This document shows positions 25,860-33,891 of a DNA stretch of 64,000 nt, in pieces (position 1 is the first letter of the stretch; each line of letters starts with the position of its first letter). The notes beneath the pieces are model-generated. The model was not told the DNA's origin. It did no database searches and worked only from the letters and a program-made list of their open reading frames with translations. A program made the translations under genes and the position numbers. Source of the stretch: an uncultured Leptolinea sp. (GTDB lineage Bacteria > Chloroflexota > Anaerolineae > Anaerolineales > Anaerolineaceae); contig CAIKMQ010000003.1 in assembly GCA_903828565.1 (NCBI GenBank), positions 62,001 through 126,000 of the forward strand. Direction: 5' to 3'.

Positions 25860-27254
25860 TTATCCCAGCCAGCAGGCGATCGTGAAAATGACCCGCATGA
25901 CGCGCTCGCTGATACGATTCGGCGGGTAGCGCAGGGGGACATCCGGTTTGAGGCTGCGCCGTAATATGCTTTTATAGTGTGTGAAGGTTTCAAAGGTGTG
26001 CCGGCCGTGATACCTTCCCATACCGCTGGAACCGCGGCCGCCAAATGGCAGATCCGAGTTGGCAAAGTGGCTGACGACATCGTTGATACATCCGCCGCCG
26101 AATGACACCTGGCTGACCACAAGCTCCTCCACGCGCTTATCACGGGTGAACAAATACAGCGCCAGCGGGTTGGGGTGGAGTTGAACAATGCGCATGGCCT
26201 CTTCCAGGGAGTTGTACTCCAGCACAGGAAGGATCGGGCCGAAAATCTCTTCTTCCATTACCAGGTCACCGGGGGAGACAGGATCCAGGATGGTTGGGGC
26301 AATATAATGCTGATGGTCCTTCGCCTGACCGCCGTAGACCACCTTCTGCGGATCGATCAGTTTTTTCAGCCGGTTGAAATGGTGCCCGTTGATAATACGC
26401 GCCAGGTGCGGGCTGACGGATGGGTCTTCCCCGTAATATTCCCGGGTTTTACGAACCATGCGTTCCACTAATTTCGCGCGGATGCTGGCATGCGCCAGTA
26501 CATAATCCGGCGCGATGCAGGTCTGGCCGGCGTTAAAGAACTTCCCCCACACAATGCGGCTGGCTGCCACTTCCAGGTCAGCGCTGGCATCCACGATGAC
26601 GGGGCTTTTTCCACCCAGTTCAAGTGTGACGGGGGTCAGGTGTTCGGCAGCAGCCTTCATCACCAGTCGCCCCACGCGGGTCCCGCCGGTAAAAAAGATG
26701 TAATCATAAGGCAGCGAGAGCAGATTGCGGGCGACTTCCACACCGCCATTGATGACATGGGCCAGCCCGGGGTCGAACGATCCGTTCACCAGTTCTTCGA
26801 TCACCGCCGCTGTACGCGGGGCGTGTTCTGATGGCTTCAGCAGGGCGACATTGCCAGCGGCCAGCGCGCCGATCAGGGGCGACATGAGCAGCAAATAGGG
26901 ATAGTTCCACGGCGAGATGATCAGCACCTGTCCGAATGGTTCCGGGTGGATGGCGCTGGATGCCGGGGCATGCAGCAGTGGGGTGCGCACACGCCGCGGG
27001 CGCACCCAGCCGGTGAGGTGCCGCAGGGTATAGTCCAACTCTTCCTGCACAGCCCAGATCTCCGCTGTGGCGGCTTCAAACCAGGGTTTGCCCATATCCG
27101 CCTGCATCGCCTGAAGCAGGCGCGGTTCAAAAGCAACCAGGCGTTCTTTCAACGATCTCAACGCAGCTGTGCGGTAAGAGAGCGGCAGCGTGGCATGGCT
27201 GGCAAAGAATTCCTTCTGCTGGCTGTGGATGGATACGATCTTCTCTATTTCCAT
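25860..27254 (-). CDS. Aldehyde dehydrogenase family protein
   Basis: A 464-residue ALDH of the class 3 / fatty aldehyde type: short N terminus, Ser-Pro-Trp-Asn-Tyr-Pro (114-119), general base Glu212 in Glu-Leu-Gly-Gly-Lys, catalytic Cys246 in Gly-Gln-Thr-Cys-Ile. The hydrophobic C terminus suggests membrane association. It oxidises aldehydes to acids with NAD(P). It starts 6 bases after the GMC oxidase gene with an AGGAG site; the pair could turn an alcohol into an acid in two steps. Confidence 0.92.
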   Translation of the reverse strand: MEIEKIVSIHSQQKEFFASHATLPLSYRTAALRSLKERLVAFEPRLLQAMQADMGKPWFEAATAEIWAVQEELDYTLRHLTGWVRPRRVRTPLLHAPASSAIHPEPFGQVLIISPWNYPYLLLMSPLIGALAAGNVALLKPSEHAPRTAAVIEELVNGSFDPGLAHVINGGVEVARNLLSLPYDYIFFTGGTRVGRLVMKAAAEHLTPVTLELGGKSPVIVDASADLEVAASRIVWGKFFNAGQTCIAPDYVLAHASIRAKLVERMVRKTREYYGEDPSVSPHLARIINGHHFNRLKKLIDPQKVVYGGQAKDHQHYIAPTILDPVSPGDLVMEEEIFGPILPVLEYNSLEEAMRIVQLHPNPLALYLFTRDKRVEELVVSQVSFGGGCINDVVSHFANSDLPFGGRGSSGMGRYHGRHTFETFTHYKSILRRSLKPDVPLRYPPNRISERVMRVIFTIACWLG

Positions 27255-27260
27255 GAAAAC

Positions 27261-28868
27261 TTACTCCTGACGGGCAATGTCCCGCGTCTGATTATACCCG
27301 CCGGATCTGTCCTGCCGCGCAGGTATCTGCGAAAGGATGAATTCTGCCAGCGCGGTGATGGTGAGGGAGGGGTTGGCATTGAGGTTGACAGGGACTACCG
27401 ACCCATCTGCCACATACAGGCCGGGATATCCATGCACCTGCCCGGCATGATCCACCACGCCGTCGGCTGCGGTCTTGCCCATCACACAGCCGCCAAGGAT
27501 GTGGGCGGTGGAGGGGGCATCCATCAGCACCTCGAACCAGCTGCCTTTGGCAAAGCCGTTCATCTTTTTTGCCATGCGGCGGGTGACCTCGTTGGCAATG
27601 GGAATATACGAAGGGATGCGCTGGCTTTTTTCAGGCAGGGAGGATGATAAACCAAAGAAGCCGCGGCGCAGGCGCAAGTAATTCTCGCTGGATTGCATCA
27701 CCAAGATGACCGAGGTGCGCGCGCTCTGCCCGGGGATCCACAGGGCACGTAAGAACTGTAAGGGGTGCCGGGCGATATTCCCCAGGAAACGAAGCACCCG
27801 GGGGATGCGGCCGCCGCCGTCGGTCAATACGGTGGCGATGGCGTACAGCAGGTCAGACCCGCGGTTGTAGCGCACGATCTCCATGTGGGTATATGGATCC
27901 GCATAGATGCCAGATGTAATGGCAATATGATCGTTCCAGTCGCGGCTGCGGTCGCGCGAATCTACGCCCAGAATGGCTTCAGAGTTGGTACGGGTGAAGT
28001 CCCCCAACCGGTTCGAGAGGTTTGGCAGGAGGCCATCATTTTTGCAGCGGAGCAGCAGATCCACCGTACCGAGGACTCCTCCTGCGAAGACGACCTGCTT
28101 TGTGTAGAAGGTGCGCCTGGGACGGCGAAGACCATGGGAAGGCTGGGCGGTGACCAGGTAGCCGTTATTTTCGGGACGGACGGCTGTCACCTCGGTAGCG
28201 GCGATGATCTCCACACCGAGGCGCTCAGCCAGGTAAAGATAGTTCTTATCCAGGGTGTTCTTGGCACCCACCGGGCAGCCGATCATGCAGGCGCCGCATT
28301 TTTTACAGCCGGTGCGCTCCGGGCCCTCGCCGTTGAAGTAGGGGTCCGGCATGGTGACTCCCAGCTGCCCGAAGAATACACCCACCGGGTTGATGTGAAA
28401 GGTGTCTTCTCCGCGCAGTTCGATTCCCACTTCGCGCAAGACAGCATCCGCGTTGCCAGTATCGGGGCAGGTGACCGCACCAAGCATGCGGCGGGCTTCG
28501 TCATAATGCGGTGCCAGCCGCGCTTTCCAGTCGCCGTCGCCCCATTCCGGCTGATCGAAGATCGTATCTTCTGGTTGGATCAGTTGATTGGCGTAAACCA
28601 GGCTGCCGCCGCCCACACCGCTGCCGTGCAGCACCAGTACATGACGCAGCAGGGTCAAAGCCTGTATCCCCAGCAGGCCAAGCTGCGGCAGCCAGACCGA
28701 GCGGCGCAGGTGCCAGTTGGTGGGCGGAAAATCCGCGGTTTCGTAGCGCAAGCCTTTTTCCAGAACGGCGACGCGGTAGCCCTTCTGCGCCAGGCGCAGG
28801 GCTGCCACCGACCCGCCGAAGCCGGAGCCGATCACGATGAAGTCATAGGAGTCTGGGGTGTGCTGCAT
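27261..28868 (-). CDS. GMC-family FAD oxidoreductase, cholesterol-oxidase-like
   Basis: A 535-residue flavoprotein. The FAD-binding Gly-x-Gly-x2-Gly lies at about residues 14-19. The C-terminal GMC domain ends with Ala-Asp-Gly-Ser-Val-Val-Pro-Val-Asn-x-Asn-Pro-Ser. A cysteine cluster Cys-x2-Cys-x2-Cys-x3-Cys near residue 185 is seen in a bacterial subgroup of cholesterol-oxidase-like GMC proteins and may bind an iron-sulphur cluster. Start ATG 28868 gives the FAD motif its usual position. The electron acceptor and substrate are unknown. It is the first gene of a pair with the ALDH. Confidence 0.85.
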   Translation of the reverse strand: MQHTPDSYDFIVIGSGFGGSVAALRLAQKGYRVAVLEKGLRYETADFPPTNWHLRRSVWLPQLGLLGIQALTLLRHVLVLHGSGVGGGSLVYANQLIQPEDTIFDQPEWGDGDWKARLAPHYDEARRMLGAVTCPDTGNADAVLREVGIELRGEDTFHINPVGVFFGQLGVTMPDPYFNGEGPERTGCKKCGACMIGCPVGAKNTLDKNYLYLAERLGVEIIAATEVTAVRPENNGYLVTAQPSHGLRRPRRTFYTKQVVFAGGVLGTVDLLLRCKNDGLLPNLSNRLGDFTRTNSEAILGVDSRDRSRDWNDHIAITSGIYADPYTHMEIVRYNRGSDLLYAIATVLTDGGGRIPRVLRFLGNIARHPLQFLRALWIPGQSARTSVILVMQSSENYLRLRRGFFGLSSSLPEKSQRIPSYIPIANEVTRRMAKKMNGFAKGSWFEVLMDAPSTAHILGGCVMGKTAADGVVDHAGQVHGYPGLYVADGSVVPVNLNANPSLTITALAEFILSQIPARQDRSGGYNQTRDIARQE

Positions 28869-28937
28869 AGGGAGTCTCTCAGGGTTAGGATGTGGTGAAG
28901 TTCTGAGAGGATTAACCCCACAGGGATGTTTTCGGTA

Positions 28938-28967
28938 CAAAAAACGCACGGCGGTGAAGCCGTGCGT
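28938..28967 (-). terminator. Rho-independent terminator for the zinc-ribbon gene
   Basis: A 9-bp perfect stem (28944-28952 with 28959-28967) with a 6-base loop, followed on the minus strand by TTTTTTG. It lies 75 bases after the stop at 29043. Confidence 0.85.
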
Positions 28968-29042
28968 GGGGGGGGTAAGGTTGTTGGGATGAGGTGGCGT
29001 AGGTCCAATCGACGTTGAATGGAGAAGACTGTTGAACTCTGG

Positions 29043-29564
29043 TTACGAGTCCATCAGTTGACCTAAGACTACTAAATAATAGATAATCTGCCCGAAGAAG
29101 AAGATAATCGTTGAACCCGCTCCGGTATTGTTATCTATGATAGGTAAACCAGCTCGATGTGCTCGAACACCTCTGATGATCCAACTGACCAAAGAGAATA
29201 GAAACCCATAGATAAGAAAACTGGAAAATCCATGCATGATGGCATTATTGATATGTCCTGATAACCCGTATTGGGGGTACTCGATTGGTTTGTTCATGTT
29301 ATACGCAAAAAGCATCCCCCCAATGGATAAACCGAAAAGGAACGCTTTCGGAAACACCGGTTTGTCGGTCTTTTTCGTTTCCCCTGATTCTTTTTCGGTG
29401 TCCACCACGTCCTGCTTGAGATTTCTCTGGGCTATGGCATTTCCATGCTGCACAATATAGGTCTGGTTTTCAACTCCGATTGGAAGAGTCAAATCGCTAT
29501 GGCAATACCGGCAAAGTATTGCTTCGTCTTGAATCATTTCGGCGCAATATGGACATTTCTTCAT
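29043..29564 (-). CDS. Zinc-ribbon membrane protein
   Basis: A 173-residue protein. The N terminus is a double zinc ribbon half (Cys-Pro-Tyr-Cys-Ala-Glu...Cys-Arg-Tyr-Cys). A polar linker with charged residues follows, then three or so hydrophobic segments (about 78-95, 110-132, 148-170). The layout suggests a cytoplasmic ribbon with membrane anchor; function unknown. GGAGGGG precedes the start. It lies just downstream of sigA, and its base composition is somewhat more A/T-rich than its neighbours. Confidence 0.65.
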   Translation of the reverse strand: MKKCPYCAEMIQDEAILCRYCHSDLTLPIGVENQTYIVQHGNAIAQRNLKQDVVDTEKESGETKKTDKPVFPKAFLFGLSIGGMLFAYNMNKPIEYPQYGLSGHINNAIMHGFSSFLIYGFLFSLVSWIIRGVRAHRAGLPIIDNNTGAGSTIIFFFGQIIYYLVVLGQLMDS

Positions 29565-29609
29565 TTCCCCTCCACTTATGTTGTTTGAATCAATAATCGG
29601 TGGATAAGC

Positions 29610-30782
29610 TTACAAATAATCCTTCAGCTGTCTGGCGCGGCGCGGATGGCGCAGGCGGCGCAGGGCTTTCCCCTCGATCTGGCGGATGCGCTCACGCGTC
29701 AGGCCGAATTTCTGTCCCACCTCTTCCAGGGTGTAAATCCGGCCGTTATCCAGCCCGAAGCGCAGGCGTAAAATGCGCGCTTCGCGCGGTGAGAGCGTAC
29801 CCAGCACTTCGTCCACCTTCTCTTGCAGAAGGTTCTGGTAGGCGCTCTGCGTGGGGGTGGGGGTGACCTCATCCTCCACAAACATGCCCAGCTCAGAATC
29901 CTCCTCATCGCCCACCGGGCTTTCCAGAGATAGAGGCAGCCAGGAAACGCGCTGCATCCACTGCACCTTGTTCTCGGTCAGGCCGAGCTCCCCGGCCAGT
30001 TCATTGGCGGTGGGGACGCGCCCCAGCTTCTGCTCCAGTTCATGAGTGGTTTTGTACAGCAAGCGGATGCGGTCGATCATATGAACCGGCACGCGGATGG
30101 TGCGCCCCTGGTCCGCGATGGAGCGGGTGATGGTCTGGCGGATCCACCAGGTGGCGTAAGTAGAGAAACGGAAGCCGCGGTGGTAGTCGTATTTTTCCAC
30201 CGCCTTCATCAGGCCCAGGTTGCCCTCCTGAATGAGGTCCAGAAACGGCACGCCGCGGCCGATGTACTTCTTGGCTACGCTGACCACCAGGCGGGTATTG
30301 GCCTTGATCAGGTGATCACGCGCCTGCATGCCATCCTGTACCTGCTTTTCCAACTCTTCGTGATGGCGCGGCCCGGGGCGGGTGGTGGCCAGTTCTTTGC
30401 GGGCAGCCCGGCCGACCTCAATGCGCGTGGCCAGGTCCAGCTCTTCCGCCACTTTCAGCAGCGGCACGCGGGACATTTCTTTCAGATAAAGCCCCACGGT
30501 ATCATCCGTGGAGATGCGTTCCAGGTCTGAAAAGCCTTCAAAATCGGTGCTGGGTTCGGGGCCTTCCTCTTCCAGGAAGGGGTTTTCCTGCTCATGGTCC
30601 ATCACTTCCACGCCGCGGCGGCGCAGGGCAACCATCAGCGCGGTGAGGTGCTCGTTCTCTTCATCCCCCTCAGGATAGAATTCCATCAGGTCTTCGGTTG
30701 TCAGGTATCCTTGCACGTCTGCTTTTTCCAGCAGCATGCTTAGTACCTCGGCATTTTGCCTGCTTCTGCCACTCACTGCCAT
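29610..30782 (-). CDS. sigA: Principal RNA polymerase sigma factor
   Basis: A 390-residue sigma-70 factor. Region 1.2 (Asp-Thr-Val-Gly-Leu-Tyr-Leu-Lys-Glu-Met), region 2 with Tyr-Lys-Phe-like Phe-Arg-Phe-Ser-Thr-Tyr-Ala-Thr-Trp-Trp-Ile-Arg-Gln, region 3, and region 4.2 with a C-terminal helix-turn-helix are intact. Residues in 2.4 fit recognition of TATAAT, in keeping with the many such boxes seen here. ATG 30782 is preferred because AGGAGG lies just upstream; it is inside a longer frame starting at 30800. Confidence 0.93.
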   Translation of the reverse strand: MAVSGRSRQNAEVLSMLLEKADVQGYLTTEDLMEFYPEGDEENEHLTALMVALRRRGVEVMDHEQENPFLEEEGPEPSTDFEGFSDLERISTDDTVGLYLKEMSRVPLLKVAEELDLATRIEVGRAARKELATTRPGPRHHEELEKQVQDGMQARDHLIKANTRLVVSVAKKYIGRGVPFLDLIQEGNLGLMKAVEKYDYHRGFRFSTYATWWIRQTITRSIADQGRTIRVPVHMIDRIRLLYKTTHELEQKLGRVPTANELAGELGLTENKVQWMQRVSWLPLSLESPVGDEEDSELGMFVEDEVTPTPTQSAYQNLLQEKVDEVLGTLSPREARILRLRFGLDNGRIYTLEEVGQKFGLTRERIRQIEGKALRRLRHPRRARQLKDYL

Positions 30783-30857
30783 GTGCACCCTCCTCTTCAC
30801 TCATTGATCCAGTGGGCCTACCCCCGTCCGCCTGGCTGGGCGGGATCAGGCAAGAAA

Positions 30858-30889
30858 GCCGGATATGCGATTGGTGCGGAATATCCGGC
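30858..30889 (-). terminator. Weak terminator or attenuator between DUF177 and sigA
   Basis: A 9-bp perfect stem (30858-30866 with 30881-30889) with a 14-base loop starts 2 bases after the DUF177 stop and is followed on the minus strand by TTTCTT. Some read-through into sigA is likely since no other strong promoter is obvious. Confidence 0.5.
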
Positions 30890-30891
30890 AA

Positions 30892-31356
30892 TCAGGTATG
30901 GTGTTCGCACACCCTTTCATTGAGGTTCTCACCGCATTCCGCGCACAGGCCTTTGCAATCCGGCCGGCACAGCGGTTGGATGGGAATCTCCAGCATCAGG
31001 TATTCGCGCAGGATGGGCTCCAGGTCGATATGCCCGTCCTCCGGCAGCAACAGACCGGATTCAGTGACAGAGCGTTTCGAAAAAGCGAACAGCTCGTCAA
31101 ATTCCGTCTGTAACGGTACAACGGTCTCTCCCAGGCAGCGGACGCAATCCAGGCGGGTGTTCCCGTGGAATTTTGCCTGCATCACCAGCCCCTGTTGTGT
31201 GCGGTCAATGCGCACCACCCCCTTGAAATCCGAAACTTCCAGTTCAGAGGAAATGGTAAGCTGGGGATGATCGAACGTGAACTCGCGATGATAGCCGATG
31301 GATTGGCCGATAATAAAGCCAACGTTGAGCCGTAGAAGATGATGAGGTTGGTTCAC
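30892..31356 (-). CDS. DUF177/YceD family protein
   Basis: About 154 residues. The DUF177 pattern is clear: an N-terminal beta part (Leu-Arg-Leu-Asn-Val), Cys-Val-Arg-Cys-Leu in the middle, Leu-Glu-Pro-Ile-Leu-Arg-Glu-Tyr-Leu, and the C-terminal Cys-x4-Cys-Lys-Gly-Leu-Cys-x2-Cys-Gly. In plants and bacteria this family is tied to 23S rRNA accumulation and usually precedes rpmF, which is not here; sigA follows instead. Start: an ATG at 31407 lies inside the promoter, so GTG 31356 is preferred. Confidence 0.8.
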   Translation of the reverse strand: MNQPHHLLRLNVGFIIGQSIGYHREFTFDHPQLTISSELEVSDFKGVVRIDRTQQGLVMQAKFHGNTRLDCVRCLGETVVPLQTEFDELFAFSKRSVTESGLLLPEDGHIDLEPILREYLMLEIPIQPLCRPDCKGLCAECGENLNERVCEHHT

Positions 31357-31395
31357 TGGGGCCTGATTCGTTCCGGTGGAATAGATATTGAGAAT

Positions 31396-31424
31396 AATAT
31401 AGCACATTTATGGGAATGAGTCAA
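31396..31424 (-). promoter_or_regulatory. Sigma-70-type promoter for DUF177 (and perhaps sigA)
   Basis: TTGACT (31419-31424), spacer of exactly 17, TATATT (31396-31401). One of the two best -35/-10 pairs in the window. Confidence 0.75.
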
Positions 31425-31451
31425 TTTATTATGATATTTATCATAATAAAT
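31424..31451. promoter_or_regulatory. 28-bp operator-like palindrome
   Basis: Two 14-base halves (31424-31437 and 31438-31451) match as reverse complements except at the centre pair. It is purely AT-rich with a GAT/ATC core, touches the -35 of the DUF177 promoter and lies 55 bases before the rdgB -10 box, so a dimeric repressor here could control both directions. The regulator is unknown. Confidence 0.5.
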
Positions 31452-31505
31452 AGGAGGTGGGTGCCAGAATAAAGCCTGAAATTGCCGAATATTGGCCGCC
31501 TGCCG

Positions 31506-31511
31506 TATAAT
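31506..31511 (+). promoter_or_regulatory. -10 box (TATAAT) for rdgB
   Basis: Perfect TATAAT ending 6 bases before ATG 31518. Confidence 0.65.
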
Positions 31512-31517
31512 TACCGG

Positions 31518-32126
31518 ATGAAATTGATCCTTGCGACTGAGAATCCCGGAAAGGTTACGGAAATGCGCGCATTGCTCGCCGGTTTACTGTTGGAGCCGCT
31601 CTCTCCCCTCAACCTGGGTTGGCGGCTGCAGGTGGTCGAGACCGGGGCAACCTACGCCCGCAATGCTTACCTGAAAGCCTCGGCGCATGCCGTCCGCGGT
31701 GGATTGCCGGCGCTGGCGGATGACAGTGGCCTGGAAGTGGACGCGCTGGATGGCGCCCCGGGGTTGTATTCGCACCGCTTTTTAAACCTGCCCAACCCGA
31801 CGGATGCTGACCGACGGGCTTACCTGGTTTCATTATTGAAGGAAAAACCGCGTCCGTGGCGTGCCAGCTTTTTCTGTGCTGTGTGCGTCTGCCTGCCGAA
31901 CGGCCGTCACTGGTCCTTTAGCGGCCGCTGTCACGGAGAGATTATCCCCGAAGAACGGGGCGGTAATGGATTTGGGTACGACCCGATCTTTTTAATGGCT
32001 CACAGGCCGCAGACCATGGCGGAATTGAGCGATGAGGTCAAGAATCAACTCAGCCATCGCGCGTTGGCGATCCGGCAGGCGGAACCCACGCTGAGGCAGC
32101 TGGCAGCACGCACGCGCCAGTTCTAG
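31518..32126 (+). CDS. rdgB: dITP/XTP pyrophosphatase (HAM1/RdgB)
   Basis: A 202-residue enzyme that cleans the nucleotide pool of non-canonical purine triphosphates. It has Leu-Ala-Thr-x-Asn-Pro-Gly-Lys at the start, Leu-Ala-Asp-Asp-Ser-Gly-Leu-Glu-Val-Asp-Ala-Leu in the middle, and Gly-Phe-Gly-Tyr-Asp-Pro-Ile-Phe. The start at 31518 is fixed by the family N terminus and the -10 box. Its stop shares a CTAG with the stop of the convergent small membrane gene. Confidence 0.95.
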   Translation: MKLILATENPGKVTEMRALLAGLLLEPLSPLNLGWRLQVVETGATYARNAYLKASAHAVRGGLPALADDSGLEVDALDGAPGLYSHRFLNLPNPTDADRRAYLVSLLKEKPRPWRASFFCAVCVCLPNGRHWSFSGRCHGEIIPEERGGNGFGYDPIFLMAHRPQTMAELSDEVKNQLSHRALAIRQAEPTLRQLAARTRQF

Positions 32127-32260
32127 AGGTTGATGACCAGGCTTAACAGCCAGGAGATGATCAGCAATATCGCAATAATGGAAAACACCAACTTCTGGGT
32201 ATTAGCCCGGCGCTGGTCATGATTCAATGAGTTCTTACGTTTTTTCGGATCCTTGCTCAT
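32123..32260 (-). CDS. Small single-pass membrane protein, 45 residues
   Basis: A 45-residue frame on the minus strand: a strongly basic N terminus (Lys-Lys-Arg-Lys, Arg-Arg) followed by one hydrophobic helix of about 22 residues (Ile, Leu, Trp-rich) ending at the C terminus. AAGGGA lies 3 bases before ATG 32260, and the start is 9 bases after the phosphohexomutase stop, so it is probably cotranslated with that gene. No family is recognised; topology is predicted N-in. Confidence 0.65.
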   Translation of the reverse strand: MSKDPKKRKNSLNHDQRRANTQKLVFSIIAILLIISWLLSLVINL

Positions 32261-32269
32261 ATTTCCCTT

Positions 32270-33730
32270 TTAGACAATGGTGCGGGCGAATTTTTCGCCA
32301 AAACCCAGCAGTTCCTGAACCATTTCGGGGCTGCGGCCTTCTGCGTACACCCGAAGCACCGATTCGGTGCCGGATGGACGCACCAGCAGCCAGGAGTCAT
32401 CCGCGAAGAGATACTTCACTCCATCCAGGGTAGATACATTCAATAAGGATTGCCCGCCCAGTTGGGATGGCGCTTCCTGTGTCAGGCGGCGGGTCATATC
32501 TTCCTTGCTGACGGGGTGTTTCAGGCGCAGATCCGTGCGTTCATAGAATGCCGGGCCGACTTCTTTCAACAGGTTGTCCACCAGTTCGTGCAGGGGTGTG
32601 CGGGTTTCAGCGATGATCTCCACCAGCAGCAGCCCCATGATGATGCCGTCGCCTTCCGGAATGTGCCCCTGGAAGGCGATACCGCCGGATTCTTCCCCGC
32701 CGATCAGCACACCGCCGCCCAGCATGTGGTCGGCAATATGGTTGAAACCAACGGGGGTTTCGTGGCATTCCAGCCCGTAGCGAGCTGCCAGGCGGTCGAT
32801 CATGCGGGTGGTGGACACGGTGCGCACGACCGAGCCGCGCAAACCGCGTTTTTCCACCAGGTATTTCAGCGCCAATGCCATGATCTTATGGGGATCCACA
32901 AAATTACCGCGGCCGTCCATGGCGCCGATGCGGTCGGCATCGCCATCCGTCGCCAGGCCGAAATCGCCCAGGCTGTTGGAAACAGCCCCGGCCAACGCGG
33001 TCAGGTAACGGCCGATGGGTTCAGGGTGTACGCCGCCAAAACCAGGGTTCAATTCACCGCGGATTTCGTGGATCTCACATCCGGAGCCCTGCAGCAGTCC
33101 TTTGATCACACCCCGGCCGGAGCCGTACATGGAATCCACCACAAAACGCTGCGGGTTCTCTGCGATCAGGTCAAAATTGATCAATGAGCGCAGATGATTG
33201 CCGTATTCCAGAATGGGGTTGAAGCGTTCAATCAACCCGGTGGCGCGCGCCTGGTCAAAATCCATCAGATTGGGTCCGCGAGCCTGGGCTTCGTTATCAG
33301 ATAAAAAGACTTCCACCCGGCGGCATTGTTCCGGCAGAGCGGAGCCGCCGTACGCGGCTTTCAGCTTCACACCGTTATACCGCGGGGCGTTGTGGCTGGC
33401 GGTGATCATCACGCCGCCGATGGCGTTCAGCTTACGCACAGCGTAGCTGATGGCAGGTGTCGGCGCGTCTGATTGTGCCAGAAATACCTTGAAACCGTTG
33501 GCAGCCAGCACACGCGCCACATCCTGCGCGTACCGGTCCGAGAGGAAGCGGGTATCAAAGCCCACGACCATGCGGTTGGCGTCCACATCACTTTCCAGTG
33601 TGTACCCGTTGCTCCAGTGGCCGGAAGCGATCGCGTCCGCGATGGCTTGCGAAACCAGCCGAAGGTTGGAAAACGTGAAAGTATCTGAGATCACGGCGCG
33701 CCAGCCGTCAGTTCCAAAGTGTATGGTCAT
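32270..33730 (-). CDS. Phosphoglucomutase/phosphomannomutase family protein
   Basis: A 486-residue alpha-D-phosphohexomutase. The phosphoserine loop Thr-Ala-Ser-His-Asn lies near residue 105, the metal loop Asp-Gly-Asp-Ala-Asp-Arg near 247, the sugar-binding Gly-Gly-Glu-Glu-Ser-Gly-Gly near 332, and the phosphate loop Arg-Pro-Ser-Gly-Thr-Glu near the end. It interconverts hexose 1- and 6-phosphates; which hexose cannot be decided. GGAG precedes the start. Confidence 0.9.
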   Translation of the reverse strand: MTIHFGTDGWRAVISDTFTFSNLRLVSQAIADAIASGHWSNGYTLESDVDANRMVVGFDTRFLSDRYAQDVARVLAANGFKVFLAQSDAPTPAISYAVRKLNAIGGVMITASHNAPRYNGVKLKAAYGGSALPEQCRRVEVFLSDNEAQARGPNLMDFDQARATGLIERFNPILEYGNHLRSLINFDLIAENPQRFVVDSMYGSGRGVIKGLLQGSGCEIHEIRGELNPGFGGVHPEPIGRYLTALAGAVSNSLGDFGLATDGDADRIGAMDGRGNFVDPHKIMALALKYLVEKRGLRGSVVRTVSTTRMIDRLAARYGLECHETPVGFNHIADHMLGGGVLIGGEESGGIAFQGHIPEGDGIIMGLLLVEIIAETRTPLHELVDNLLKEVGPAFYERTDLRLKHPVSKEDMTRRLTQEAPSQLGGQSLLNVSTLDGVKYLFADDSWLLVRPSGTESVLRVYAEGRSPEMVQELLGFGEKFARTIV

Positions 33731-33876
33731 GATTTATTGGACTCCTGCAGGTATGGTACGTGGACGCGGCGGCCCACAACGGGTAATTTTACCACGGTGC
33801 GCAGGGGGTACCTTAAAACCTCTTTCCGGTGTAAGTTTTAAGGTGGCTGTCGCGGTTCCCGCCGGAGGCTCCATGC

Positions 33877-33882
33877 TATAAT
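33877..33882 (+). promoter_or_regulatory. -10 box (TATAAT) for dnaE
   Basis: Perfect TATAAT ending 9 bases before ATG 33892; no ribosome-binding site fits in between. Confidence 0.65.
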
Positions 33883-33891
33883 CATTTCAGA

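Noticed and set aside
27765-28898. Long open frame of 377 codons opposite the GMC oxidase gene
   Set aside because: Shadow of the real gene; composition is that of an antisense frame and it lacks start signals.
31424-31451. Fur or PerR box
   Set aside because: The palindrome shares GAT/ATC and AT-richness with Fur-type sites but has a different centre and spacing, so no regulator family is named.
31452-31511. Short upstream reading frame starting GTG at 31457 after AGGAGG
   Set aside because: The GTG overlaps the purine-rich motif itself, leaving no spacing, and the frame ends inside the rdgB -10 box.
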